Source of the DNA: Brachypodius melanocephalos
Taxonomy: Eukaryota > Chordata > Aves > Passeriformes > Pycnonotidae
Length of the DNA stretch: 64,000 nucleotides
Direction of reading: 5' to 3'
Assembly: GCA_013398615.1 (NCBI GenBank)
Contig: VZSR01003803.1
Span: 12,126,877 to 12,190,876, forward strand
The position numbers were made by a program, and so were the translations under genes. How positions within the stretch are numbered: the stretch's first letter is position 1; the number at the start of each line of letters is the position of its first letter. Shown in pieces: positions 49,015-61,642 of the stretch. The notes under the pieces are model-generated. The model saw only the letters and a program-made list of their open reading frames with translations, was not told where the DNA came from and did not search any database.

Positions 49015-49480
49015 GCTCCATTGAAATGTCTGGTACAGCACTGTGTCCTGTTTCAAGTAACATTCTGCAAGTTCAGAGTGGAGCAGCTGCAAAGAAGGCA
49101 AGAGAGAGTAATAAAATGCCTGAAATCTAAACCCGTGAATTCTGAGGGAAGGCTGGAAGAACTGTGTTGGACAAAAGGAATTAGAGAAGTTGCTGAAGTG
49201 AAACCAAATAATCTTCAAATATGTAAATCCGAACTGCACTGAAGACAGTCTAACATAATCCGTATCCATTACAAAGATGAAGTAATTGCCTTAAATCCCA
49301 ACAAGGGACATTTAACTCAAAGTTAGACTGCATTTGCTACCCATGTGGCTTGCTGCACTCTGGAGAAGGCTGCTGTGGGGCCTGGGCTGCTTCATCACTG
49401 GAGGCTTTCAAGAGGAGAGACAGAGCCAATCCTGCTTGGTGCATTGTGATGAGCTGGATGACCTCCAAACCTCTTCTGGT
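49015..49480 (+). mobile_element. ancient CR1/L3-like LINE fragment
   Basis: Weak but ordered similarity to the ORF2 end and 3' region of CR1/L3-type LINEs is seen. There is a segment around 49074-49170 ('TTCAGAGTGGAGCAGCTGCA' through 'GGAAGGCTGGAAGAACTG'), then 'GGAGGCTTTCAAGAGGAGAG' and 'GAGCTGGATGACCTCCAAAC' (about 49400-49470). Divergence is far greater than in the other CR1 copies, so it is an old insertion. Boundaries are approximate and a chance resemblance cannot be excluded. Confidence 0.42.
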
Positions 49481-50030
49481 CTGGTTTATTTCAGTCCCAA
49501 GGAAAATTCTGAAAATGTTCACAGCTAATGTTCACACTGTCTAATAAGGACAGCAGCAAAACCCATTCCTTGGTGATTTGCCTGAGATGCTTTTACTGCA
49601 AAAGTTAGCAACTTTTACTTGTACTTTAAGGTTTGTACTTTTATACTTTCATGGGTGAGAGAGAAAGTGGGCACAGATAGAGGATGGACTACAGTTTACT
49701 TAGTTGTGCAGTCTCTGAGTTACCTTGTCTAGCTAACACTGTAAAAATGTCAATTCAGGTTTCAACTCTGTCATTTAATCAGAAATTAAACTTGCTTCTG
49801 CCAGCTGCATCCCTCCCTTTGACTGATAAAACACCACTGAGCTGTTCATCATTTTTGTTTGCTGGCCAGCCCAGAGATGAAGCTCATTGAAATTCTCTGT
49901 GGTGGTTATTTTGTGAGAAATGCTATAGAATTGCAAATCATTGTTGCTGGTTAATCAAATACCTTTCAGCAAGTGACAATATCTTTTGGCTACCAAATGC
50001 CTCTTTGGTTGCTTCGTCTTATTTGCAAAT

Positions 50031-50048
50031 AAAAAAAAAAAAAAAAAA
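50031..50048. repeat. A18 homopolymer
   Basis: An uninterrupted run of 18 adenines preceded by AAAT. No recognisable retrocopy precedes it, so it is treated as simple sequence. Confidence 0.9.
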
Positions 50049-50790
50049 GTAAAAAGAAAGAGTTTTTTACAGTTCTTTTTTCTTTTGCTGACTTTTTAGT
50101 ACTCTCTTCTGTTGTTTGCCAGATGCTAAAGCTGAATAAATTATTTACTGGGAATATAAAATCTGACGAATGTGCCAGCTCCTATTTGAAAATAGTTTTG
50201 AATCAGCAGGGATTTCTGCAAATGTGGTTGGTATTTATAAGTGGTTGGTAGTCTGGAGGAACCTGCTGATGTCTGGTAAACCTCAACCATTCATTATTCA
50301 TACGGTGTAACTGAGCTGTTATGCCACAATGCTTCTACTGCTTGACTAGGGAACTGAAAGTTTTAAAATGGGTAAATGGCGAATAACAAGTGAAGAGTAA
50401 TAGTCTTGTGTCTAGAAGAACCTTTTGTCTTAAGGAGGAACACAACAGCTTTCATCCTATATGCAAAATGCCATTTGTGTGCACACTTGCAGACATCCAT
50501 ACGCATCCATCCTATAGCGGCTGGTTTGCATTCGTGTGCCAGCTGCCCTGATTCCCAGCCAGAGGCACCAGCCAGATTCCCTCCTACCTCCTCCTGGCCT
50601 TGGAGGGGCTGATGAAGCTGAGATGCATATGGCAGGCTGTAGAGCATGTTAGACCCCTCCTACCATGGGTGAATGTATCAGGGCTAGCAAGGCTGCTTCA
50701 GAGCCTAAAAAAGTGCACTGTTGGTTCATGGCCATTCAGAGTAATTTCCCTCTGCTCAAAACATCTGCACAGGCTCAGCAGATGTCACGG

Positions 50791-50930
50791 GTGCCCATCC
50801 CTGGAAGATTGGAGGGAGATTGCAGCAACCTGGTCTAGTGGAATGTGTCCCCTGTACACAGCAGGGAAGTTGTAAATTGATGGTCTTTTAAGGTCCCTTC
50901 CAACCAGTGCCTGTAGTGATGGAAATGCTG
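50791..50930 (+). mobile_element. CR1 LINE terminal 3' UTR, sense, short
   Basis: The order 'GTGCCCATCCCTGGAAG', 'AGCAACCTGGTCTAGTGGAA', 'TGTCCCCTGTACACAGCAGG', 'GATGGTCTTTTAAGGTCCC' and 'TTCCAACCAGTGCCTG' is the last part of the CR1 3' UTR. Only about 140 bp remain, so it is strongly 5'-truncated, and the terminal octamers are degraded. Confidence 0.88.
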
Positions 50931-53900
50931 TGACTGGACTCCTGAAGCATGGTTTGGGTGTCTGGAGGGCTGTAGGGTGTGCATCCTATAGTGTGTCTTG
51001 GCAACTCACAAGTTCAGAGTTTGCTTGAGTGAGCCTTGCCAGCTCCTGCAACAAAGCAGACAGCAAAACTTAGATCAGCACTCACTAGTCAAATTCCATT
51101 TACCCCCATGTAAGTTCCAGTGCCATCTTAGCTAAACCTTTCAAAATTTCCTTGTCTCATTGGTAACTCTGCATGCTGGTGCTGCTACACTCAGCATCTG
51201 TTACATCCTTCTGGCAACTTTGCTTCCTCAGCACCTTCTGGTTTCCTCATGTTTGGATTTTGTCTTTGATTGATATAACCAGAAATGTGGATCTTTTTAT
51301 AGTGATTTTTTATACAGTCTGCATTTCTATACCAGTATTTGTAACATTTTCATCACAAGCAATCATTGTCCTTTCCCTTTAGGAGATGCAGGATTCTTTG
51401 TCTGCCACAGTGCAAAAACTTCAATTTTCTAACTGCCTGCACCACTGATTTCCCACAATTCATATCCTCTAGTTGTTATGGAAAAAAATGAGGCTTTCAG
51501 TATCTTTGCATATTTTGGGATACTGTAAGATTTTCCAGACTTTCATGAAGGAGGACAGGGTTCCCTCATCTTCTTGCTGTTTCTCTGGGTTAACCTAAAT
51601 TTTGAAAGAAATATAACTGCTGTTTCTGAATTATTGACTGAAAATGTAGTCTTTACCCTTTGTCTATTATTGTATTTGCTTGCATCTTGTTTTTAATTAT
51701 TGAGTTATTTAATTGGGTACATTTGGAAATAGCTTATATTTCTCAGTAAATTTTTGTACTGATTATACCATTGCACTCTTTGAAGAAGCAATCAGAGCCA
51801 AGAATGACCTGTCATTAGTGAACTGAAGGTCACTTAGGACGTTCTGCCACAGAAAATCAAATCCTGCCCTGGCAAGCTTTACGAGATTATGCAAACACTG
51901 GGAGGTGTTTTGGTCTTTTTTTATCCTAGGATTGGTGAAATGAAGACTTGGCCATGTGCTAGCTTACCCTAGCCATCAGGAAGTGCAAGCATCAGCACTG
52001 TTGGCCTTAGTTTTTAATCTTGGCTATACAGAAAGTCCTTGATTTTCACTTTTGCAAACCTGCATTTTTTTTCCCACATGACCAGAGATGTATCACATGT
52101 GGAACAGCAGCTCCTGGACACTGGGGTGGACTTTTACACAGCTGTACTCCAAATGGGCTGTCCCAGAACAACATCTGGAGCTGTCCCTGACGGGATCCAA
52201 GGTTTGAATATCTCAGGCCAAAGAGGACATCGTCCCTGCTCTCCAGTGCCCCAGTTGTTGAGCTGTTTTCCCACAGGGAATGTCATTGCCACGGTTTAGT
52301 TTGGGTCTGTAGGTTGTGATACCTGATCTCCCATACATCCCTCAGGGTGCAAAGATGGAGTCTCATCTCCGAAGAGAAATGCCACGACTTGTGCCCTGCA
52401 ATGTTCCCCTTTGGTGGATTTATCCATCCAGAATGTGATGTCCTGCCTCGTGGTAATCCCTTGGAGTCTCCTCCACCTCCTCAGCTGGCACCTGAGGGCT
52501 CGAGGGCTGCGTTTGCCACTGCTGACTGCAGATGCCTCCTACTTAGATGTGCCAAACAGGAACGTGGCAGTGACAAAGCCCTTAGCACTTACGTGAGTTT
52601 GGTTAATTATTGAGGGTTTGTTTTATTTTTAAAGCAGATTAATTAAAATATATTACAGTTTTTTATGTTTGTGTCCATGTTAATCTCTGCATGTTCAGTT
52701 TTTATTTCGCATCCACTTCCCACAAACCTAGTAGAAAGTGGAGGCAGCTTTCCCCTGGCTGTACTGAATTTGAGATGTTTCCATCTAGTTTGTCACTGCT
52801 CATCAGAACGATTCAGATTTTTTTAAAAAAATGTTGATTTATGGCGGTTTTCTGCAAGTGGTTTAGGTGAACTTGAATGGAAGGAAGCTCTTAAATCTTG
52901 TATTTGATTCTCAGAAATAAAATAGTGATTATCACTTTGGGAAGGAAATGGCAAATTGCTCTCACTGGTGATGCACTCTCAGCATAAAATAAGTGGCTCT
53001 GAGGGAGCCTTCAGGTTTGCTGGAACAGAGCTCCTCTGGTGAACTGGGCCACCAGCACCCAGCACACATGGAAGTGTGTGGAAAAAAATGGAAGTAAATG
53101 AATGGTAGATGTCCTTTGTTTCAGACTTCAGTGCTGTCATATCACCTGATTTCATAATGAAACAAATGGCCTTGCAATAACATGCCTCATTCAAGGATCA
53201 ACACTCACCACTGACAAACCTTGGTTTCCATCCCTAACCTTGCCATTTGAGTACTTTGTTAGATTCAAACACTATTTCTTTTAGGAAAAAGAAGGGAAAA
53301 GCTCATGTTATGACAAGAGTGTAAGTAAAAAGGGAAGGGTGAGGTGACATCTACAGTGGGAATGCTGTGTTTATTAACACTGCCTCTCTGAGTGTAACCT
53401 GTAAATACAAAACTGGGGCTCCAATGTCACTCCACAGTGACTATACTGTGCTCTCTTCTTACTTTATTTTTTGATAGAACATGGTGAAAAATGCAAGCAA
53501 ACCACTTAAATCAGAGGAGCAGGCAGCTGAATATGAATAAACCGATTCCTGTGGGTGAATTTGATGGGCTCTAACCAATGCCTTCAGCTTGTCACTATTC
53601 CCTGTCTGTAGATAAAAGACACAGAGCTGACATTCCAGGATGATTTCTGTCATTAGTAAGGAATTTGATCTATTTTACCTCTGCCAATTAGGATTTTAAC
53701 TTCCATGTGCTGGGCAATCCTGTCTCCAAGTATTTCCTAGAAATGATTCCCTGCTTTAGGTTGTAACATAATTCTTAACACCTGGGGGAATTGTAGCACT
53801 CTGTAAGCTGTTAGACCTACATTTCCCTCTGTAATGTGCTAAACAACAGCCAAAAACCCCAGAATCACTGTTTTCTCTTTCATGCTTTTAGTTTCCTAGC

Positions 53901-54179
53901 TATCCAGGCTTTGCCCAGCTCAGTGCACACAGCTGTATTTAATTTAAATACAATGCAGATGCACATAAAAGATCAGCAGAATTAATTATGTTCGGAGTGC
54001 TGGGAGAGCCACTGGGAAGCCTCCTGTCAGCATCTCCTACCCACTCTGCTCAGTCTGTAAGCTCTGGATGACATCTGACTCAAGCACTCCTTTAATTTAT
54101 AACACTGGCAATTAAATGGCAGTTCTCCAGCCTCTGCCCTAGGGAATAGAGCTATAATAGGCTTTAGAGGTAAAGCTAC
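50931..54179. other. unique non-coding stretch
   Basis: No gene or transposon recognised. Frames are under 90 codons and have no motif. Confidence 0.45.
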
Positions 54180-54500
54180 TATATTGCAGGATGAATTTTG
54201 TGTAAAACGCTAATGTTATCGTGTTGGTGCCCTTCAGCAAATACAGTTATTCAATAAATTAAACATTTTTATGATATTCTCCTTGACATTTAATAGCATA
54301 CTTTAATAAGTTAATGTATCTCAGCATTTTTTTTTTCTGCTGGCACCTAGCAATCCAGAGCAGCTCTAATTTGCAGGTGTTATTTGCTGTGCTTGTGATG
54401 AACTAATAAAATAATTCCATCAAAGTCTGCCAACACACTGGAGCTTTGAATACTTCTTTAATTCCTCTAATCATTTTTTTAATTGCTGATAAACCAGAGC
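54180..54500. promoter_or_regulatory. AT-rich enhancer-like block (candidate conserved element)
   Basis: Dense TAAT/ATTA-type cores lie in a CpG-poor context without any repeat signature. The call rests on composition alone and is weak. Alignment to other amniote genomes would confirm or remove it. Confidence 0.18.
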
Positions 54501-55919
54501 TGAAATTTGGTTTTGGTGTAGAAAGTAGTCATTATACACTTGTTTTGTTGGTGCTTTGGTCACTGCTGTTCTTTATGCATCTGTAGTTTATCTAGGTCAC
54601 TGGGGCCAAATCACCCATTACTCTCACAGTCCTTTAAAATGTATTGGACTGAAACATGCAGCAGAACTGTTATATGGCTCTGTATCTGATAATGGAAGGA
54701 GAAGAATGTAAGACAGAGGGATATTCCTAAGAGAGTATTTCAAGTTCTGCCAGTGTGTTTAACAGAAAGGCAGCCTTGATTCAAGTGTGTATATACTTAC
54801 TTGAAAGGAAGGTTGGAGGTGTGAAAGGAAAAGTAGCAGCTGGGACCTTATTCTTCGTTTCTTTATTAAGATAAGAGTGTGAGCAAACAGCAGTGTTTGG
54901 TGGCAAATGGCATGGTGGAAATGAAAAAACCTGCTGCTGCTGCCACATGGTTCTGTTCAGGAGAGAAGGGGTTCAGGTTCTCCATGTGAAGCCCACTGCT
55001 GGTGTCTGCATCAGGCAAGCTCTGCGTATTACTTCACTGCTTTATTTTAAGCTGTTTCTGCCTTGCAGTCAGAGTGAACTTGTTTTGGATTGCACTGCAG
55101 TGGTGGGGTTTATGCTGATTTCTTTTGAAAGATATCAGCTCTAAAATGGGGCTTTGTCCCTCGACTCCTGCAGCTCAGAGCCACCTGTCCCTGCACGGCT
55201 TCTGGGAGTCAACAGGTTGGGTGAGCTGTCCCCAGGGTACTCTGTCCCCCAGCACCCCTGTGATCTGTAATAAGGAATATCAGTGAGATTGAATTGTACT
55301 TTGTGATGGCTGAAGGCAAGAACCAGAGGGAAGAGGGTTAAGGACTTTACCTTTGTGCTTTTCCTTTGATCTGGCACATAACTGATAGGAGGTTCTTGAC
55401 ACAGTCACAGGAGCTGCTGTTTAAGGCACTGGACTGCTGCAGCCTGGAAATGTTTGCACCTGGAACTGGGGCTTCTGTGTGGTCTGACTGACATTTCTTT
55501 GGCATCTTTCTGTTTAATTCCCGCACACTTTGATCACACCACACGTTTCTTGTTAGAATTTTAATGCATTGAACGTCTCTTGTGCCAGGCCTGAGCCACA
55601 GCTGCATAAAACTACTGCTGTGTTAGGGGGCCAATGCCTTTAATAAAGATTTCCTCTTCTAGGGCTCTGAAGAACCTCATCCTGAGGTCCAGCCTTCCTT
55701 GCTAGATTTAAGCAGCAGATCTTTGCAGAGCTATGCAAATGGGCCAAAGGATCTTTCTGAGGATTTATCTATTTCTGTTTTATTTTTAACTATTGATTTC
55801 TGCAATCAAATCTCATATGTTGCCTTTTGCCCAGTCAGCACTGCCCCACAATTAAGTCTTTCAAGAAAATTCATTGTTGCAATGCCAAAAAATGAATTAC
55901 ACGGTTTTTAAATCTGAAG
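54501..55919. other. unique non-coding stretch
   Basis: No gene or transposon recognised. Frames of up to 86 codons lack motifs and splice context. Confidence 0.4.
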
Positions 55920-56335
55920 TCAAGCGTTTTTGTGATGTAACCAACCTGGTCAAATTAATTCTTACTGTTGGAGACAGCAGGAATGGGTGCCAACATTTTG
56001 AGTCTATTTCAATTTGCTTTAATTGGGTGTATAATTATTTTTCTGCAACTAATCAATCCCCATACTATAATTGCAATTATCAAATAATGGAAAGACTCTT
56101 TAGAAATTTTGTAAAGCAAGATCTTGTTAAGATTCCATTTAAAAAATCTGTGAACTATTTCAATTTATTTTTATTTCATCCCAGAGGATGTTTTTTCCCC
56201 ACCATCCTAAGTCAAAGGGCAAAATGCACAAAGGCAATTAGAAAAGATAAATATCTACAGGGTGATTATAGCATCCAGAGAAAGGCACATTCTTGTCTAA
56301 TTCAAAATATTCCCCAGTGTGTTTTTGTTCTGCAG
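55920..56335. promoter_or_regulatory. AT-rich open block (candidate conserved element)
   Basis: About 400 bp with many TAATTA/ATTA-like cores ('CTATAATTGCAATTATC' near 56065), few CpGs and an open frame of 154 codons on the plus strand (55874-56338). The peptide has no domain or compositional sign of a real protein, and its cysteines and aromatics follow the AT-rich DNA. A conserved non-coding element is a better guess than an exon, but neither is proven. Confidence 0.2.
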
Positions 56336-56513
56336 TAAGGGCAGGCTTGTAAACTGTGACTGCATCTGGCACAGCACAAGGAGGCAAAACTTGCTGGCTT
56401 TATCAGTAGTGGATAGAGGAAAAGGTGCACAAGCAGAGGGAAATAGGCACCTGAGAGCAGCTCCAGATAACGTGAGGAGCTGCAAATGTAAGTCATCTCC
56501 ATGGGGACAGTGA

Positions 56514-56565
56514 TGATGCTCTCACTCTGATGGACAGAGTGATGGACAGTGTGATGCTCTCACTC
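56514..56565. repeat. nested duplication in an A-B-B'-A pattern
   Basis: TGATGCTCTCACTC (56514-56527) is followed by TGATGGACAGAG (56528-56539), TGATGGACAGTG (56540-56551) and an identical TGATGCTCTCACTC (56552-56565). All four units start TGATG, so stepwise slippage from a shared pentamer can explain the structure. Confidence 0.8.
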
Positions 56566-59204
56566 CTTGCAGCATTGCTTTCACATCCAGACAGATTGGA
56601 GCACAGACCTTGGACTCTGGTGTCCTGACCGAGAAAACATTGACAGTGAGACCCAAAAGAGGAGATGCTCAGCGCTGTACTCGATGCAGTGAGACCCCAG
56701 ACAGACAAAGAGGCACGCTGGCACTCCTGGGCCTGCTGTGTCACAGGGGCTCAGGTTAAAGCCCTTGCACCCTTCACACTTGCTTTGTGACCAAGAATTG
56801 TCACACGTACCCCAGCATGACAGCAGAGCTTCTGGGGGGTCACGTCACGGCAGGAACTTCCCAGAGATGGGTGTGACCAAGAGGGAATGGGACAGAGGGG
56901 ATGAGATAAGGGGTAAGACAGCAGAGGATCAGCTGGGCATTTCCAGGTACCCACAAAAGTGCTGCAAAAAGGAGCTGACCACTTATTTCTGACCTCAGAC
57001 TGGGCATCGTGTGGCAAGAGCTGCTACATATATTTGGTGTGAAGTTGTAGGGTGTATCAACCAAACTTCTTGTAAAATGAACCCAACTGACTGAATAGGA
57101 GGATGTTAAAATGTTTGGCCCGCTGCTGTCAGAGTGTAAGAAAGGCACAGTAAAGAAAAAAATCAGGTGATACGAAGTGCGATAATGCTGCTGTGTTCTG
57201 TGTGATAATATTAACAATCTAGATCATAATCCTGCCAGCACCATCTCTATTTGAAATGGAATATTTAAGATATAAATAGAGAAAATCTTGTCCATACAAT
57301 TTGTGTCACAGCCAACAACTCGGCTCAGAACTTCTGCTTCCGTGGCTTGATTACCCTGCAATATATTTGTTAAAAACTAGATCTCAGACTGCATTTTTTT
57401 CTGCTACAAAAAGAACATTATTTTCCCTATTTCCCCACAGATGCTGTACTTCCAAACATATCCCAACAAAACAGCAATTAACATCAGCACAGATTGACTA
57501 ACACGTGCCAAAAATTGCCAGGATAACCTGAATCCAAATAGGTAGGTAAAAAAGCCATCACCATGGTAATCTTAAACTCAGACTAGAATTTTATTATTCA
57601 CAGTCATAAAATCTAGAAGGACAGTCTTAAAAACCATGTAATCTGCATGGCAGAACAGAAAGAGAAAAGAGCAGTTGAATTAAGTTCTGCCCGTGGAGCA
57701 GCAAAGCCAGTTATCCATAACAATCTCATTGCCTGCAAGATGCAAATGCAGGATTTGTGATGGTGTGAAATAATAATGAACAAGATGGGAGTGAAGGCAG
57801 AGTCAGGGAAAAGACAAATCCTGCCAGATTGTGACTATGAAGTGGAACTAGGGAAAAAGATGAATGGGAGGAAAAAAAAATCATCTGTGAAGCCAGCAGC
57901 AAACAGTGGCCACAAAAAGCTGCAAATGCTGGAAATTAACATCAATGCAATTACTGAAGTAAATTGTGACAGTTGTCAATGGACTGAGAGCTTTTCCAGA
58001 GAGGAAAAGGGAGGAAAAAACTTAGAGATAAGATTGAACTTTTAATTTGCAGGATTTCAAGTACAAGGTTTGGCTGTTTCATCAGAGCTTTGCATTGGGA
58101 TTTGTCTGAATTTGGCCTCTTCCCTGGGCACTGCCCAGCCCTGCTGCTCAGTGGAGTGGTGATGCATTTGATGTGCAGCTGGGAAGCTGTACAGATGTTT
58201 CACATCTCTATCAATCCTCCTTGCAGTGGGATTAAATGCAAATGTGAAAATGTGAGAGATCCCCCTGGCTGTCAGCAGTGCTCCAGCTCTGGGCCATGAC
58301 ACAGTCCCTTGCCTGATTATACAGAATGAGCATACAGGGAGGCTGCAGCCTCTGTGCACTGCTCACACCTTGTGACCACCCTTTCTGCTTTGGGACACAT
58401 GCCTTTTCCCTGTGCTCCAAATCTTTTCTTCAGGTTTCCACCTTAAGGAAAAACTTAGTTCAAAACAGGAGCCAGATACTGAGGAATTAACCTAATCAAA
58501 ACCAAGACACCAGTGCTGCACAGCCCTAAGCTCTCTCCCTGTTTGTGTCCTGGTGTTCACAGTTTGGTTTGACCTGTGCAATAAATCCTAAGTGGCCTGA
58601 GGGCTGCCTACCAGCAGTGCCTCTTTCCCTGTGTCACCTGGAGGAGAAGCACTGCCCAGAAGGTCCTGATACTGTTAATCTCTCCTCAACAGAAATGAAA
58701 AAGTCCTAAAACCTTTCCTTAACTCTAATCCTTTTGTTGTCTTTCTGTCATTCAGTTCACTTTCTGTGTGATTTTCAAGCCAGAGCTGACTAGAGGTGAA
58801 AGCAGTTCATAACAAAAACATGCTCCACTGGTTTATTTAATGGCACTAGGTTACAGAGACCATAGAGCATACATCTCATTTTCACCAATGATCAGAACTG
58901 CAAACCCAAATTTTTTTAAAAAATCTACCTAAAGCAATCATAACATTTTTTCCCCTTGTGCTGCAGCTAGGCTATTAACAACCTAGAAATCTGCTCTGTC
59001 CTGTATCTCAATTGATTTGAAATACGGTGGGAAACAAGCTTCCAGAACTGCTAATTGTGCATAGCATTTTAACAGCTGCTGTGTTTCACCGTAAATCTGT
59101 GTATTTGGGGGAAAAAGTTAAGGGCTGCTGTGTGCAGTGAAACCGCAAAAGCCCTGGGTTTTAAAAATATTGTCAGGGCTACAGGGGTGAAATGTGCCAA
59201 GAAC
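56566..59204. other. unique non-coding stretch
   Basis: No gene or transposon recognised. A CpG-poor block near 57690-57790 contains an octamer-like ATGCAAATGC. Its significance is unknown. Confidence 0.4.
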
Positions 59205-59282
59205 TAAATAATAATAAAATAAAATAAAATAAAATAAAATAAAATAATAATAATAATAATAATAATAAAATAATAATAATAA
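59205..59282. repeat. compound microsatellite (AAAAT)n then (AAT)n
   Basis: A short AAT run is followed by about seven AAAAT units, then nine or so AAT units with one AAAAT interruption, ending in AATAATAATAAC. It is likely to vary in length between individuals. Confidence 0.95.
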
Positions 59283-59317
59283 CTTTAAAAAAGTTAATTT
59301 GCAAAGCTGTTTTTCAG

Positions 59318-59452
59318 TTTTGCTTTCAAGAAGTTGCTGTGCAAACTATGGAGAGGAAGGTCTGCTTCTGCCAGACCTGCTCATCCAAACCAAGCAGCCA
59401 TCAATCCGTCAGAGCCAAGGTGGAAATGTGCAACCCCCCCAGCAGTGGCCAG
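59318..59452 (+). other. weak candidate exon with open frame and strong donor
   Basis: The segment is bounded on the left by a short pyrimidine run ending TTTTTCAG (59311-59317) and on the right by CCAG|GTAAGG, a strong donor match (GT at 59453). One frame is open across all 45 codons and meets both ends in phase 0. It encodes a short cysteine-containing peptide with no family I recognise. An open frame of this length is not rare by chance, and the microsatellite just upstream argues against constraint. Splice support is needed before treating it as a gene part. Confidence 0.13.
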
Positions 59453-60477
59453 GTAAGGGAAAGGGTTAGGGACAGCCTGGCTGCAGTGGGAAGGAGCATC
59501 AGGCCCCAGCCTGGCCTGACATGAGAGGGTTTCTTCTTTCCTTCTCTAGCCTTGCTGACTACAGTGGGACTGTGCAGCCTTCACATTCCACACCTGCTGC
59601 ACATGGACAGTGATATTCACCTGCCATGGATATTTCATGGCAACAAAACACTGATTCTTGTCCTTCCTAAGTCAGTCAGTAGACCTTCTACGATGAATCC
59701 TGAGCAGCCAGTGTGTGTGGTGCATGCTAAAAAGGAAAGCAAGAATCCTTCAAGTTTATTTGCTCTTGTTGCATTGCCCCAAGGCAGTATAGCAGAGAAT
59801 CAGTCCCTTTCCAAACCATGCTGGAGGTAGGAACGTAATCACCATTGCCTTCAGTGCTGAAAAGCTTCTAAAAGTTCTTCCAGTTTTGGGAACAGTGGTC
59901 TGTGAATCCCTCTAGGCTGAAGATTAATGCGTCTCCTTCTGCATCCCTGTCACTTGGTTCAGTCCTCTCCCTCTCCTGGAACGTGTGTGTTTGCTCCTGG
60001 AGGTCTGGTGTGCTTCCAGTGGCAGACAGCCCTTGCCCAGACCTGGCTCAGGCTGCAGAGGCACCTCCAGTATGTGTAAACTCCTGGAGAGGACTTGCTT
60101 AAAACTGCCCACCTTGGGGATAAAGCTAAGATTTTTCTTCTTAGGAATTTGACTGACATGTACTACCCTTGTCTGAAGAAATCTCAGGGTTAAGAAGGGT
60201 TTGAGCTTTGTGGTAGCTGCAAAATTACAGGTTTTAACGCATAAGAAACCTGATTTTTCTTGCTGACTGATTTTCTCAGAAAAATTCAATGCAAACCCCA
60301 TAAAATCCTCAGTATTTTGTGCATCTGATCACATTATCACACTGCTCATCTGCAAATCTCATTTTGGTCAGCTTTATATTGTCTTTTTCAGTATCTTGCT
60401 GATGACATCTGCTCCATGTGGATTTGTTTGATGTCTAGTAGCCTTCTTGTGCTGTCCTTCAGAGTTTTTATTTCCTA
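59453..60477. other. unique non-coding stretch
   Basis: No gene or transposon recognised before the antisense CR1. Frames on both strands reach 125 codons without a domain. Confidence 0.4.
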
Positions 60478-60853
60478 GAATCATAGCACAGCTTGCATTG
60501 GAAGGGGCCTTAAAGGTCACCTGGTTCCAACCCCACTGCCATGGACAGGGACACCTTCCACTAGACCAGACATTGCATCACCATCCAACCTGGCCTTTAA
60601 CACTTCCAGGGATGGGGCATCCTTCTCTGGACAACCTGTTCCAGTGCCTCACCACCCACACAGTAAAGAATTTCTTCCTAACATCTAATCTAAACCTACC
60701 CTCCTTGTCCTGTCACTACATGCACTTGGAAATAGTCTCCATCCATCTTTCTTGTAGGCTCCCTTCTGGCACTGGAAGGCCAAATCAAGTCACCCCAAAG
60801 CCTTCTCTTCTCCAGGCTGAACAATCCCAACTCTCTTACCCTTTCCCCACAGA
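60478..60853 (-). mobile_element. CR1 LINE 3' end, antisense, well preserved
   Basis: The antisense copy opens at 'AGAATCATAGCACAGCTTG' and runs through 'GGAAGGGGCCTTAAAGGTCA', 'CCAACCCCACTGCCATGG', 'ACCTTCCACTAGACCAGAC', 'CTTCCAGGGATGGGGCATCC', 'TGTTCCAGTGCCTCACCACC' and 'CTTCTCTTCTCCAGGCTGAAC', where the ORF2 end begins. It is among the least diverged CR1 copies in the window by eye, so probably among the youngest. It is 5'-truncated near 60853 and non-functional. Confidence 0.94.
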
Positions 60854-61642
60854 AGAACTGCCAAAATGTTTATTAGCATAATCACAGCCTGAACAGTTAT
60901 GCTTTATGAATAGAGAGAATAAAATTAACTTTTTTTTTTTCTTGAAACATAATTTATTACATGTTAATAAAAGCTGCAACCATGTGGGAGATGTGTTATT
61001 TCTGAACAAAATGGCTGCAGCTTTGTTCTTGGGTCCAAAACTTGGGAACACACAGGCATTGAAAGCTTCACAGCCTTCCTGGGCACCCCACAGGTGTGTG
61101 ACGTGCAAAGGACATGTATAATTCTGACATGTAGAATGACATCTATAATTCTGTCCACGAGAGACAGAGGAAACTATGCTACTGCTGATTTTCTCTACAT
61201 GAATCCAGGTAATTGACTAGATTTAAAAAAAAAAATGTTTTGCACACTATAGTAAAGGCAGTTTGCTGTGTAACTGATATTTGTTTTACAGGGCACCCCA
61301 TACATACAAGAGGAACTAGGAGAATTTGGGTTCTGTTATATGTATAAAATGATCTCTTAGGAAGAGGCCCACAAAGTGAAATCTGTCTCAGAATTAAATG
61401 AAATGTCTCACATGGAAAATCTGACCCTCTCACACAGTGCTTTTTTCTGCCCCACCACACTCTGTGATCGGCAGTGTCTTCTCCCAGACTTTGCTCCCAG
61501 GGATGGAAACCTGCACAGCAGAGTGGTAAATAAGGGAGTTTTTGAATTTTCAAACATGACAACCTGCTTTCATGCTGCTTGACCTAGCACAGAGAAAGGA
61601 AAATACAGAGTGCCAAATTCAGCAGCCCTGAACTGCTTCTTA
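60854..61642. other. unique non-coding stretch
   Basis: No gene recognised. A T11 run lies at 60930-60940. Confidence 0.4.
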
